DNA of 33,069 bases from Pirellula sp. GTDB taxonomy: Bacteria > Planctomycetota > Planctomycetia > Pirellulales > Pirellulaceae. The notes beneath the pieces were generated by a model, which did no database searches, had not been told where the DNA came from, and saw nothing but the letters and a program-made list of their open reading frames with translations. How positions within the stretch are numbered: position 1 is the first letter of the stretch; every line of letters starts with the position of its first letter. The translations under genes were made by a program, and so were the position numbers. Positions 1 to 8,714 of the stretch are shown here, piece by piece. The stretch lies in NCBI GenBank assembly GCA_021736575.1, contig JAIPFP010000043.1:1-33069 (forward strand), given 5' to 3'.

Positions 1-253
1 GGCGAGAGCGCATTCCGGAACGCACTTCGATGTGCGGTCCATAGGTTGGTTTCAATCCCATCGATTTTGCGATCGCAATCGCAACAGCTTCCACATCTTC
101 GATCACTTCTTCATTGGAGAATCGAAGAACTCGCCATCCCTGTTCTTCAAGATACTGCTGCCGATGAGTATCGTCCTCGTACGTATAGTCGGTGCATGCC
201 TGGCACCTGCTGGCTATCGATCGCTTCACTGCACGGTTGGCGTTGAGACACAT
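1..253 (-). pseudogene. DUF559-type endonuclease-like C-terminal fragment, cut by window edge
   Basis: Reading leftwards from an ATG at 253, an open frame runs off the left edge. From about residue 32 it shows DTHRQQYLEEQGWRVLRFS followed by NEEVIEDVEAVAIAIAK, which matches the end of the DUF559 (very-short-patch-repair-like) nuclease domain, where a charged segment and 'GWRVLRF.N.EV' close the fold. The first 30 or so residues (MCLNANRAVKRSIAS...) do not look like DUF559, and the upstream half of the domain with its catalytic residues is absent. It is probably a truncated or chimeric gene, possibly fused to a dispersed repeat. The true end lies outside the window. An alternative is a divergent short intact protein. 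Confidence 0.45.
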
Positions 254-678
254 GACCAGAATTCGAGGAAGGATGTAGGTTGGTCGGCGAGCGGAAGACG
301 CGATGGAATCCCTTGGGTATCCAAAAGCAAGATGTTTTGCACTTTGCCCTCCCCTCGCTACGCCGGACGTCCAGAGGGTATCTGAGCTTGCTTGTTTTTC
401 CTTTCCGGTTTAACTGGATGGTAGCAACGTTTTTGAGCGTGTCGGCCACGTGCTTCCGCTGGCACAAGGCCAACGGAGTGCTTGTAGTAAAGGGCATTTC
501 AAGGTAGCTGCTAATTGCAGCCTCCGCCCGGGCAAGCCGGACGGAAGGCAATTCGAATTCGTGAAGCTGGATGGAAGCCTTCTGAGTTGCCCCTTCCTTG
601 CGACGACGATAATTTGCTAAGATGCACACCGCGCTGGCTTGCTTCACAATAGTAACTTTAACCGTTCGCGACCGTTCT
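254..678. other. Intergenic stretch without a convincing gene
   Basis: Open frames exist on both strands here, including two overlapping reverse frames, but none has a recognisable domain, signal peptide or ribosome binding site. The reverse frame of the DUF559 fragment stays open to about 410 without a start codon. This suggests that a dispersed repeat, rather than a gene, lies upstream of the fragment. Confidence 0.4.
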
Positions 679-1746
679 ATGCCAAAAAAACTTTATGTCG
701 CTTCCGTGGCTTGGTTGTTCATCACCAGCGTTTATGTTGGTTCGGCTGTGGCACAAACCAATTCGCTTTCCTTTCAAGACCCGGCTCCAAAACGTTATGA
801 ATTGTCTGCCCGCGCTAGCGCAATCGATAGCCGAGCCCAAGCCCACCCGGAAATTGACTTTCTGTTCGAGAAAGATGGAAAGCCCCAAGATCTGCAGCAC
901 GCTTCCGTGGACACTCGCGTCCAACCTAAAGGAAAGCTCGTCATCTGGCTGATGGGGAATAGTCCCGGACTATTCGAGCGGGTCAATTCGTATGGCTATC
1001 ATGCCATTCGAGTTCATTACGCAAACGGATGGTTTGCAAAATTCGGCAAAGAACCACCCCCTGCCGATCCCATGCATCTTGGCAAGATTCGACTCGAGGC
1101 AACCACGGGCGAGGACTTTAGCGATTTGGTCGCGATCCCAAAACCTGACGGCATGAAAGAGCGTGCTCTCCAATTTGTGAAATGGCTTGCCAAAGAAAAC
1201 CCACAGGGCAAGTGGGAAATGTTTCTCGCTTCGGACGGCAAAGACCTCGATTGGGATAAAGTCGTCATCTCGGGAAGTTCACATGGCGCTACATCCGCCG
1301 CTCGATTTGCCATCCATCAAAAGGTCGATCGTGTGGTTATGTTTTGTGGGCCTCGCGACCAGTACGAAACCTGGCAAGGCCTACCATCCGCGACTCCGGC
1401 AAATCGGTTCTTCGGCTTTAGCCATGTTCTCGATACCGGTTGGTCGGGCGATCATTACTGCCGCTCTTGGCAATTGCTCGGCCTGAACAAGTTTGGACCT
1501 ATCGTCGATGTCGATAAAACAAAAACTCCTTTCGATAACTCTCGCCGCTTAATCACCGAAGCCGACGTCAAGGGAGATGCCAATCGAGCCCATGGTTCGG
1601 TAACGCCGGGCGGATCCGCCGTTAAGGATTCGTCTGGCAAATTTGTTCACGAAGATGTCTGGCGTTATCTCTTCACGCACCCGGTTGATCAAGTTGGAAT
1701 GCCGGTATCCGCCGAATCCGATTGTCGACTCGAGTTGCGCCGGTAG
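679..1746 (+). CDS. Secreted alpha/beta-hydrolase-like protein, BPSS1187 family
   Basis: The 355-residue protein starts with a signal peptide (MPKKLYVASVAWLF..., cleavage near AVAQ), so it is exported. A nucleophile elbow GSSHG (serine at about residue 201) sits after a beta strand (VVISGSSHGAT). It is followed by VMFCGPRDQYETW, GDHYCRSW and a C-terminal HEDVWRYLFTHPV, an arrangement I recognise from BPSS1187-type secreted hydrolases. The frame is open from 622, but that start would put 19 residues before the signal peptide, so ATG 679 was chosen; neither start has a strong ribosome binding site. The substrate is unknown. It precedes a DUF1080 protein on the same strand by 73 bp and could share its transcript. 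Confidence 0.75.
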   Translation: MPKKLYVASVAWLFITSVYVGSAVAQTNSLSFQDPAPKRYELSARASAIDSRAQAHPEIDFLFEKDGKPQDLQHASVDTRVQPKGKLVIWLMGNSPGLFERVNSYGYHAIRVHYANGWFAKFGKEPPPADPMHLGKIRLEATTGEDFSDLVAIPKPDGMKERALQFVKWLAKENPQGKWEMFLASDGKDLDWDKVVISGSSHGATSAARFAIHQKVDRVVMFCGPRDQYETWQGLPSATPANRFFGFSHVLDTGWSGDHYCRSWQLLGLNKFGPIVDVDKTKTPFDNSRRLITEADVKGDANRAHGSVTPGGSAVKDSSGKFVHEDVWRYLFTHPVDQVGMPVSAESDCRLELRR

Positions 1747-1819
1747 TGTCGTCCCGGCGGTTGCCGCATCCATCCTCCTTTTTTTGATATGCATTCAATC
1801 CTTTGGAAAGTAAATTTTC

Positions 1820-3193
1820 ATGAACCAAATTTTTCGAAGCATCGCAATGAGTTTGGCAATTGCTTGCTCAGTTCAAGCACAATCGTCGGACGATTCCACG
1901 CAATGGAAACCATTGTTCAACGGCAAAGACCTTAGCGGCTGGGAAGCGGTCAACGTCGCGCCCGATACCTTTACGGTACGCGACGGAATGATCATTTCGA
2001 CAGGGAAGCCCACCGGTGTGCTACGAACAGACCGAATGTTCGAGAATTGCATTGTGGAACTCGAGTGGCGGCATATGAAAGAGGGTGGCAACGCAGGCCT
2101 GTTTCTTTGGGGAGATGGAATTCCTTCCGTGGGAATCCCTTTTACGCGAGGGATCGAAGTCCAAATTTTGGATAACGCCTACAACGCGAGTGGCAAGAAC
2201 GAGCGATTCACAACGCATGGCGACATATTCCCTATCCATGGTGCCAAGATGACGCCGCTAGGCAAGATCGCCAAAAATGGCGTTCGAAGTTTTCCAACTC
2301 AAGAACTTTCGAAAAGCTCACCCGAATGGAATCACTATCGTGTTGTGGCGAAGGATGGGGAAATTCGACTCAGCGTCAATGGACAAGAAGTTACATCTGG
2401 AAAAGATTGTTGGCCACGCAAAGGATATATTTTCTTGGAGTCCGAGGGTTCGGAATGTCATTTCAAAAACATTCGCATTCGTGAATTGCCAACCTCGGGT
2501 CCGAGGGCTGACGAAATCGCAGTTTCAGGTGAAGGTTACGTTCCACTGTTCACCGGCATTAATTTAGATGGATGGAAGATCCCTGAGGGGGACAACGGTC
2601 ACTGGAAAGTACTCGGGGAAGTCTTGGACTATGACGCCATGAGCGAAGCGCCAGGCGAAAAATCGCTTGTGTCCCAACGTGAGTTCACTGACTTTAGCTT
2701 GATTGCAGACTGGCGAATCAAGGAGACTCCTTACATCAATCCCCGTGTCGCGAAGATCTTGCCCGACGGATCCGAAGCAGTTGACGCAGACGGCAAACCA
2801 ATCACCTTGTCCGTGCCTGATTCGGACTCAGGGATCTATCTTCGCGGCAGCGGCAAACATCAAGTGAATATTTGGTGCTGGCCGATTGGCTCGGGCGAAA
2901 TGTACGGTGTACGACGGGACCCAAATATGCCCGCAAAAGTGCGTGCTGCGGTAACGCCTCGTTTGAAAGCGGATAAAGAGGTGGGCAAGTGGAATCGCTT
3001 TGAAATCACCGTTCGCGGAAACGTGGTGACCGTAGTGTTAAATGGCGAAACGGTCATTCAGGAAGCATCCATACCCGATTTGCCCTCCAAGGGCCCGATC
3101 GTTTTGCAACATCACGGCAGCAAAAAGAACGGTCAATGGAACAGCCCGCCCTCGCTAGTGCAGTTCCGTAATATCATGATTAAAGAACTTTAG
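1820..3193 (+). CDS. Secreted protein with two DUF1080 (3-keto-disaccharide hydrolase-like) domains
   Basis: The 457-residue protein has a signal peptide ending at SVQAQ. Its first jelly-roll DUF1080 domain begins at WKPLFNGKDLSGWEAV (about residue 29) and runs to FKNIRIREL (about 226). A second begins at YVPLFTGINLDGWKIP (about 241) and ends with VQFRNIMIKEL at the C terminus. DUF1080 domains are concanavalin-like sandwiches, abundant in planctomycetes, and some members cleave 3-keto-glycosides. The duplicated fold suggests carbohydrate binding or hydrolysis outside the cytoplasm. A GGAAAG lies about 9-10 nt before the ATG. The substrate cannot be told from sequence. Confidence 0.88.
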   Translation: MNQIFRSIAMSLAIACSVQAQSSDDSTQWKPLFNGKDLSGWEAVNVAPDTFTVRDGMIISTGKPTGVLRTDRMFENCIVELEWRHMKEGGNAGLFLWGDGIPSVGIPFTRGIEVQILDNAYNASGKNERFTTHGDIFPIHGAKMTPLGKIAKNGVRSFPTQELSKSSPEWNHYRVVAKDGEIRLSVNGQEVTSGKDCWPRKGYIFLESEGSECHFKNIRIRELPTSGPRADEIAVSGEGYVPLFTGINLDGWKIPEGDNGHWKVLGEVLDYDAMSEAPGEKSLVSQREFTDFSLIADWRIKETPYINPRVAKILPDGSEAVDADGKPITLSVPDSDSGIYLRGSGKHQVNIWCWPIGSGEMYGVRRDPNMPAKVRAAVTPRLKADKEVGKWNRFEITVRGNVVTVVLNGETVIQEASIPDLPSKGPIVLQHHGSKKNGQWNSPPSLVQFRNIMIKEL

Positions 3194-3257
3194 TATTGAA
3201 TCGCCCCAGTCGCTTGCGGGTCTGCTACTGACGCCCACACCCTCTTTCGGATTCTCA

Positions 3258-4424
3258 ATGAAAAACAAAGCGACCAAGCTTTTTAACGAGTTCTTTCATA
3301 GCGAACAAGCCTCTGGAATCATCCTATTGGTGTTCACCCTCGCGGCGCTCGCCATCGCGAATTCCTCGCTAGGCGAAGCAACCATCCATTGTTTTCACAC
3401 CAAGTTTTTCGGCCTATCGATCGAGCATTGGGTCAACGATGCCTTGATGGCCGTTTTCTTTTTGTTGGTGGGCCTTGAACTCGAGCGAGAGCTCTATGCC
3501 GGTGAATTGAGCGATGTTCGAAATGCAATCCTACCCATTTGTGCGGCCGTCGGTGGATTGCTTGTGCCTGCAGCCATTCACTTTTCGATTTGCAACGGCT
3601 CTATCTATCAACGAGGCGCTGGCATTCCCATGGCAACCGATATTGCCTTTTCGCTGGGAGTGCTTTCCTTGGTTAGCAATCGCGTCCCGTTTTCGCTCAA
3701 GGTTTTTTTGACGGCGCTCGCGATTGCGGACGATCTAGGTGCAATTCTTGTGATCGCGGTTTTTTACACCAAGTCGATATCGATGACCTATTTGGTGGGA
3801 GCGATTACCGTCTTCGCAGGATTATGTGTGCTGAACCGGCTGCGGGTCAATGCAATTTGGGTATACATGTTGGGTGGGGTAGCGATGTGGTATTGCATGC
3901 TACACTCAGGTGTTCATGCAACCATATCCGGTGTGCTGCTGGCATTTGCGTTGCCGTTTCGCGACGGTGGAGAGTCATCACCTTCGTATCGACTGCAGCA
4001 TTGGCTTCACAAACCAGTCGCGTTCGGCATTTTGCCTGTCTTTGCGATTGTGAATACTTGCATCCGTATTGATTCCGATTGGCTGGCAGGTTTGAGCCAA
4101 CCGAATAGCATCGGGATCTTTCTCGGGTTGGTCGTTGGCAAGCCTGTTGGAATCCTGCTTTTTTGCTTGATTGCGATCAAGTTGAAACTTTGTACATTGC
4201 CTGACGAAGTCAACGTTTCGCATTTAGTCGGTGCAGCGCTACTAGCTGGCATCGGATTCACGATGTCGATTTTCGTGTCGCTTTTGGCGTTCGAGGATGA
4301 AGCCCTCGTCAAGAACTCCCAAGTTGTGGTTCTGATTGCATCCGTCTTCTCAGCGATGATTGGGTTAGGCTGGTTTTTGGTATTCGTGCCAAAGAAACCA
4401 CATGTAGAACCGAACGCGGAATAA
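3258..4424 (+). CDS. nhaA: Na+/H+ antiporter NhaA
   Basis: The 388-residue, very hydrophobic protein has the same length as the E. coli protein. Family signatures are clear: MATDIAFSLGVLSL places an aspartate at residue 128, and TALAIADDLGAILVIAVFY gives the adjacent aspartates 158 and 159 that bind Na+/H+ in this family. The helix ending LLAGIGFTMSIFVSLLAF is also typical. It acts in the inner membrane, exchanging internal Na+ for external H+ in pH and salt homeostasis. It starts 64 bp after the DUF1080 gene, without a strong ribosome binding site, so read-through transcription is possible. An inverted repeat at 4484-4558 separates it from the converging sulfatase. Confidence 0.96.
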   Translation: MKNKATKLFNEFFHSEQASGIILLVFTLAALAIANSSLGEATIHCFHTKFFGLSIEHWVNDALMAVFFLLVGLELERELYAGELSDVRNAILPICAAVGGLLVPAAIHFSICNGSIYQRGAGIPMATDIAFSLGVLSLVSNRVPFSLKVFLTALAIADDLGAILVIAVFYTKSISMTYLVGAITVFAGLCVLNRLRVNAIWVYMLGGVAMWYCMLHSGVHATISGVLLAFALPFRDGGESSPSYRLQHWLHKPVAFGILPVFAIVNTCIRIDSDWLAGLSQPNSIGIFLGLVVGKPVGILLFCLIAIKLKLCTLPDEVNVSHLVGAALLAGIGFTMSIFVSLLAFEDEALVKNSQVVVLIASVFSAMIGLGWFLVFVPKKPHVEPNAE

Positions 4425-4483
4425 GCGGGAGCGATCGTGCCCCGAAAAACGGTTGCGGAATTATTCTTAGGCGATCACATCAC

Positions 4484-4558
4484 GTAGCACAGGCTGCCAG
4501 CCTGTAATAGTGTAATAGTGTAATAGTGTAAAAAGCACAGGCTAGCAGCCTGTGCTAC
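4484..4558. repeat. Head-to-head REP-like inverted pair between convergent genes
   Basis: The arms GTAGCACAGGCTGCCAGCCTGT (4484-4505) and its near-perfect reverse complement (4537-4558, one mismatch in 22) are separated by three copies of the octamer AATAGTGT (4506-4529). The right arm is itself a hairpin: AGCACAGGCT and AGCCTGTGCT around a 3-base loop. The repeat lies only 4 bp from the sulfatase stop codon and 59 bp from the nhaA stop, so it may act as a bidirectional terminator or as a mobile REP pair. Confidence 0.8.
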
Positions 4559-4562
4559 GGAG

Positions 4563-6419
4563 TTACTCTAACAGCGTAATGGTGATTCGCCGCAGATCCA
4601 TCACCGACTTGCCAGGGATATTCGTGGCTCGCACGACAAGTTCGCCTTGACCGGCCTCCAATCTCATTTCGCCAAGATTGAGCGAATGAAAATCTTTCAT
4701 CTGACTCTCGGCAGGCGGGCGGGGCAGCGTATCTTGGTTGGTGTAGAGCGGAGGATCCCAAGCCGCTGTTACTTTCCCACTAAGTTTTGATTGCCGAAAC
4801 GCAAGCTCAATCGACGAACCGACATCGGACGCTGGGCAAGTATAGTCAATGCTCACACTGTAGCGGCCGGTTGTATTCACATCGAGCAGCCAAACAAGCC
4901 TATCGTCTTGGCTTGTCCAGTTCACAAAATAGGAACAGTTTGGCGCTGAGCTGCTGCGTTTCACGCCTCCGCGAGGTTCACCATCGCGAGCAGGCAACAT
5001 CGTAATCGGAAACACGCTGTATCCAACTGGAATCGGACGAGGGTCAACTTCATTGCCCGAACGTTTTCCCTTGGTTTCGCTAGGGGCTTCTGGGAACATC
5101 TCCGCTCGCCAATCCGCAATCTCCTTGATGAGCTTGGCTGCGATTGCGGGCTCGCGTTCATTGATAGGCATGGTTTGGCCAGGATCGTCTAGCATGTCAA
5201 ATAGTTTGCCATTATCATCGAGTCGATAGCGTTGTGTACGAACGCTGGTACTCAAGCCCCACTTGGAGAAGATCATTCGATCCGGCCACTCGTTTGCGGT
5301 CGTCGCTCGCAACAATAGCGGCGACAGATCTTTGCCGTCGAGCGGTTTGTTACCGATTCGCGAGATGTTGATCAAGCTGGCGATGGTTGGGAGTAAATCG
5401 ATTACCCCGGCGATTTGCGAAACGCTATGACCAGCGGGTAATTTACCCGGCCAGCGCAGGTAGCATACCGAACGCACCCCGCCTTCATTGGTCGTTCCCT
5501 TCTTACCTTTCATACCGCCTGTCCATCGAGCCGTGTTGGGACCGTTATCGGAAAAATAGAGAACGAGTGTGTTGTTGGTTAAGTTGTGGTCCTCGAGTTT
5601 TTTCAGTACTCTCCCGACGTTTGCATCTTGATTCTCCAGCATGGCGAGGGCGCAGCGCGTTTGATCGAGCACTTCTTCTTTGGGGTTGGTGGCGGTTTGG
5701 CGAATAACCTTGTCCTTGAACACAGCCCAGTTCGAAGCGGGAGCGGCCCATGGTGAGTGGGGAGTCGTGAATGGAACATAACATAGAAAGGGTCTGTCTT
5801 TGTTTCGATCGATGAAGTTGATTGCGCGATCGGTGCAGACATCGACGATGTAACCCTTGGTTCGAATCATGCGACCATTTTCTTCTAAGGGCGCGTCGAA
5901 GTACTCGCCCCAGTGACCAGACGAGTGCCCAAAGTATTCATCGAAACCGCGAGCCATCGGGTGGTAAGGCCACTGAGTGCCATTGTGCCATTTGCCGAAC
6001 GCGCCCGTTGCATAACCGGCAGCCTTAAACGCATCGGCAATCGTCTTTTCGTCGAGATTGAGACGCTCTTGTCCCGTCGAAACTCCGCGGACCCCACCTC
6101 GCGGATGATACCGGCCTGTCAAAAACTCGGCTCGTGTCGGTGAACAAACAGGGCAAACATAAAAACGGTCTAGCGAAACGCCCCCCGTAGCAATGGAGTC
6201 GATGTTCGGCGTCTGCACTTGATCGTTACCGGAATGGCCATAGTCTCCCCACCCTGCGTCATCCGCCAAAAAGATAACGACGTTTGGACGAGGGGGCTCG
6301 GCATAGAGCTGGGCAACAGGCGGACTTGCGACCAAACCGGCCAGCGCAAAGACGCAAAGGCGAAAGCGTTGAATCGGGTTTGGGATCATTCTCTTCGCTA
6401 AGGAGTTTCGAAAAGTCAT
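4563..6419 (-). CDS. Secreted type I sulfatase with C-terminal beta-rich domain
   Basis: The N-terminal catalytic domain starts with PNVVIFLADDAGWGDYG (metal-binding aspartates). It carries the formylglycine signature CSPTRAEFLTGRYHPRGG, in which the cysteine of C-S-P-T-R (residue 92 from the chosen start) would be converted to formylglycine. FGKWHNG, FTTPHSPW and YFSDNGPN are further active-site blocks of the family. A hydrophobic leader (RLCVFALAGLVASPPV) indicates export. After about residue 450 comes a domain (CSYFVNWTSQDDRLVWLLDV to the end) resembling the accessory beta-sandwich of planctomycetal sulfatases. The frame opens at a GTG (6428); ATG 6419 was preferred because GGTGA precedes it, and ATG 6389 is possible. 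It probably desulfates a sulfated polysaccharide. Confidence 0.92.
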   Translation of the reverse strand: MTFRNSLAKRMIPNPIQRFRLCVFALAGLVASPPVAQLYAEPPRPNVVIFLADDAGWGDYGHSGNDQVQTPNIDSIATGGVSLDRFYVCPVCSPTRAEFLTGRYHPRGGVRGVSTGQERLNLDEKTIADAFKAAGYATGAFGKWHNGTQWPYHPMARGFDEYFGHSSGHWGEYFDAPLEENGRMIRTKGYIVDVCTDRAINFIDRNKDRPFLCYVPFTTPHSPWAAPASNWAVFKDKVIRQTATNPKEEVLDQTRCALAMLENQDANVGRVLKKLEDHNLTNNTLVLYFSDNGPNTARWTGGMKGKKGTTNEGGVRSVCYLRWPGKLPAGHSVSQIAGVIDLLPTIASLINISRIGNKPLDGKDLSPLLLRATTANEWPDRMIFSKWGLSTSVRTQRYRLDDNGKLFDMLDDPGQTMPINEREPAIAAKLIKEIADWRAEMFPEAPSETKGKRSGNEVDPRPIPVGYSVFPITMLPARDGEPRGGVKRSSSAPNCSYFVNWTSQDDRLVWLLDVNTTGRYSVSIDYTCPASDVGSSIELAFRQSKLSGKVTAAWDPPLYTNQDTLPRPPAESQMKDFHSLNLGEMRLEAGQGELVVRATNIPGKSVMDLRRITITLLE

Positions 6420-6499
6420 TGCTTTCACCGTATCGAGCAGGGGGGGGTCGATCGAATTCGTAGAGTTAGGCGAGCGACAGACTGAAAACTACCAATCAT

Positions 6500-6558
6500 A
6501 ACCCGATACGTAAGTGAGGGACCTGCGAAATTATCCCTCGCTTACGCTTCGGATTGGG
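6500..6558. repeat. Degenerate inverted repeat (AACCCGA...CGCTTACG type)
   Basis: The left arm AACCCGATACGTAAGTGAGGGA (6500-6521) and the right arm TCCCTCGCTTACGCTTCGGATT (6534-6555) are imperfect inverses. The same arm family (AACCCGAAGCG, then GCGAGGG) recurs at 14710-14762, so this is a dispersed planctomycete-type repeat. The rest of the 6420-6771 divergent intergenic region shows nothing else clear; it must hold the promoters of the sulfatase and the 6772 operon. Confidence 0.65.
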
Positions 6559-6771
6559 ATAATGCAATCTGAGGCTGACCTTATTATCTTAGCCAGTATT
6601 GCGCCCGGCTGGAAACACGTTCCATTTCCTCATTCACGTTCGATTTCCACATCGCGGCGTGACGCGAGCCGCCCGGTGAATGCCCGTGGCTTCCTCGACG
6701 TAGCTGTACTGTCGTAGGAATTCAGCTATAAATACCGCTTTGAGCTCGGGTAATCGAAAATTAGTTAGGCC

Positions 6772-7071
6772 ATGTTGAATCGACTCTTTGCATCCGTATT
6801 GCTTCTCGCAGTCATTGCGTTTACCTGCGTTGCACAACAAGAAAAAACAGAACCGACTAAGCCTGGAGAAATAGTTGCTCGATTGGTCGGTGACGTCGCT
6901 GATACGGAGTCCGTCGTATCCAACGCGTGGGTCGTCGACAATGCCGAGGCAAGGCGTTTGGCCCATGCTTTGAGCTGGGATGGTCCAGGCGGAATGACGC
7001 TTGAAACGGATTTGTTTGCTTGGTACACCATTGTTCGCAAGAAGGCGAACGCGGAACGCGAAAATCCATGA
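6772..7071 (+). CDS. Small secreted protein of unknown function
   Basis: The 99-residue protein has a clear N-terminal signal (LFASVLLLAVIAFTCVAQQ), followed by a short acidic region (PGEIVARLVGDVADTESVVSNAWVV) and no recognised domain. Its stop overlaps the next start in an ATGA at 7068-7071, so translation of the two is probably coupled. It opens a three-gene operon ending with the FhcC-like gene. I do not recognise the family. The start is set by the signal peptide; only a weak TAGG lies upstream. Confidence 0.65.
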   Translation: MLNRLFASVLLLAVIAFTCVAQQEKTEPTKPGEIVARLVGDVADTESVVSNAWVVDNAEARRLAHALSWDGPGGMTLETDLFAWYTIVRKKANAERENP

Positions 7072-7745
7072 AGCTCAACGAGTTACTAGGTGATCCATCG
7101 TGGCTTTTTGACTTGGGATTTCCAATCCAAAGCATTATCGAGCCCCGCAGTGTCATGAAACCCGAGCGACTAGAATGGGAGCTTGGCGACGAATGTCGCG
7201 TCCCACCTCTCAGTTCGTTAAGTAGTGAGCCTCGCTTTGCGGACGTCTCCCTTGCATGGAGCGACGCCGGACTGTTTATTCACGCGACGATTCAAACCAA
7301 GGGTGCAAAGGTGAGTAATGCACCAAGTCAGGCACTTTTTTTCACGTTTTATCTCGATACCCGCTGGAGTCCAGGTGTTCATCGCGCCACCAACTATTGC
7401 CACCGATTCGAATTTTTCCTGAATCGTCCGCCTACGACGCAATTGGTTCGCGGCCATGGCGAATTGTCGACCATTCAGCGTGCCCGCGATTTTCCAACTG
7501 CGATTCATCCCACGGATATTGCCGTCGGAACGCTGAAACGTGAGTTTGGTTATGAGATCAAGCCATTTGTTAAGGAGGATACCTTGACCGGTTTCGAACC
7601 GATGGAGTTTCAAGAGATTGGCGTGTTCTATGTGATCAATGATGTGTTGCTCGGTAGTCAGTGCATGGCGCGAACCAGACAAAGTCCTTTTTTCGAAGAT
7701 CCAAGTCTTTGGTGTCGCGGCAAACTCATTCAACCGATTGCATAG
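7068..7745 (+). CDS. Conserved hypothetical protein with carbohydrate-binding-like fold
   Basis: The 225-residue protein has no signal peptide, so it is predicted cytoplasmic. The start at 7068 was chosen because it overlaps the previous stop (ATGA). The segments FADVSLAWSDAGLFIHATIQ, FFTFYLDTRWSP, CHRFEFFLNR and GYEIKPFVKEDTLTGF follow the strand pattern of CBM9/DOMON-like beta sandwiches, where 'a tW.d.GLyi' and 'l.iDtr' motifs recur; this is only a fold-level resemblance. It lies 6 bp upstream of the FhcC-like gene, so a role linked to that protein is plausible but unproven. Confidence 0.7.
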   Translation: MKLNELLGDPSWLFDLGFPIQSIIEPRSVMKPERLEWELGDECRVPPLSSLSSEPRFADVSLAWSDAGLFIHATIQTKGAKVSNAPSQALFFTFYLDTRWSPGVHRATNYCHRFEFFLNRPPTTQLVRGHGELSTIQRARDFPTAIHPTDIAVGTLKREFGYEIKPFVKEDTLTGFEPMEFQEIGVFYVINDVLLGSQCMARTRQSPFFEDPSLWCRGKLIQPIA

Positions 7746-7751
7746 AAAACC

Positions 7752-8714
7752 ATGCTTGTACTTCGTAAAACCACAGGTTTCTTTGGTACCATCGACGGTT
7801 CTGGCATTCGTCCGGATTTGCTATGCAGTTTATCGATTTCAGAAATCGAAGCGACGGTGATAACCACCGAACTCGGGCCGGTAATGCTCGGCCAAGTCTT
7901 CGATATTTCGGGTGTTCCGTCAATTCTGGAGCAGTCCATTTTGATGGTTGGCGACTGCGAGGCGATCGACAATCTTGGTCAAAACATGGAGAGCGGAATT
8001 CTCTGCGTAGTCGGTAGCGTTGGGAACTATGCGGGGCGAGAAATACGAGGCGGAAAGATGATCATCGCAGGAAACGCTCGCGACCATATGGGCTCCGGCA
8101 TGCAAGACGGGTTCATTTACATTTCAGGTAATTGCGAAAACGGACTCGCATCTCCGCGACCGGGTCGGAAATCGGGCATGCGGGGCGGAGACATTTTCAT
8201 TGCCGGAAATGTTGGGGCTCGCGCTTGCGAACGCATGAGACGCGGAACTGTGTTTGTCTCAGGCGACGCGGGGTCCTTTGCCGCATCTCAGATGATCGCG
8301 GGCAGTTTCGTGGTGATGGGGAGACTTGGCGGTCAGTGGGGCGGCGGAATGCGTCGCGGCAGCATCATCCTCGGGACGGATCCATCTCGAGACAATACGA
8401 GCCAACCAACTGCTTCGTTTTCTGCACCTCGCGATTTCGAATTGAGTTTCTTGCCTTTAGTTTGGAGCCACATCGAACGAAACCAGTCCGACGCATTGGA
8501 GATTCTCGGAATCGCGATGGCCATTTCAGAGGAGTGGTCGCTTACGACGGCTCGCCACATTCCGACGCCGGTCAAAATCCCGCGCACGCGTTGGGTTCAA
8601 CGGCAAATTGGCGATTTGAATTTCAATGGGCGAGGAGAAGTTCTCGTGCTGAGACGAATTTCATCTCCGGGGGTGGTTGGGTGGCATCGTCCGCAAGAAT
8701 TGATCCGTGATTAG
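7752..8714 (+). CDS. fhcC: Formyltransferase/hydrolase (formylmethanofuran dehydrogenase) subunit C-like GXGXG protein
   Basis: The middle of the 320-residue protein is a right-handed GXGXG beta-helix with repeating turns: GILCVVGSVGNYAGREIRGG, KMIIAGNARDHMGSGMQDG, DIFIAGNVGARACERMRRG, TVFVSGDAGSFAASQMIAG and RLGGQWGGGMRRGSIILG. This is the pattern of FwdC/FmdC and of FhcC in bacterial tetrahydromethanopterin-linked formaldehyde oxidation, a pathway present in many planctomycetes. The complex transfers the formyl group to release formate; subunit C is structural and sits with A, B and D. Those partners are not in this window, so the assignment rests on the fold. The glutamate synthase C-terminal domain shares GXGXG, but the protein's size fits FhcC better. 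Its last 54 bp overlap the opposing peptidase gene. Confidence 0.75.
   Translation: MLVLRKTTGFFGTIDGSGIRPDLLCSLSISEIEATVITTELGPVMLGQVFDISGVPSILEQSILMVGDCEAIDNLGQNMESGILCVVGSVGNYAGREIRGGKMIIAGNARDHMGSGMQDGFIYISGNCENGLASPRPGRKSGMRGGDIFIAGNVGARACERMRRGTVFVSGDAGSFAASQMIAGSFVVMGRLGGQWGGGMRRGSIILGTDPSRDNTSQPTASFSAPRDFELSFLPLVWSHIERNQSDALEILGIAMAISEEWSLTTARHIPTPVKIPRTRWVQRQIGDLNFNGRGEVLVLRRISSPGVVGWHRPQELIRD

Noticed and set aside
280..507. 75-codon forward frame near the left edge
   Set aside because: No signal, domain or ribosome binding site; overlaps equally open reverse frames of low information.
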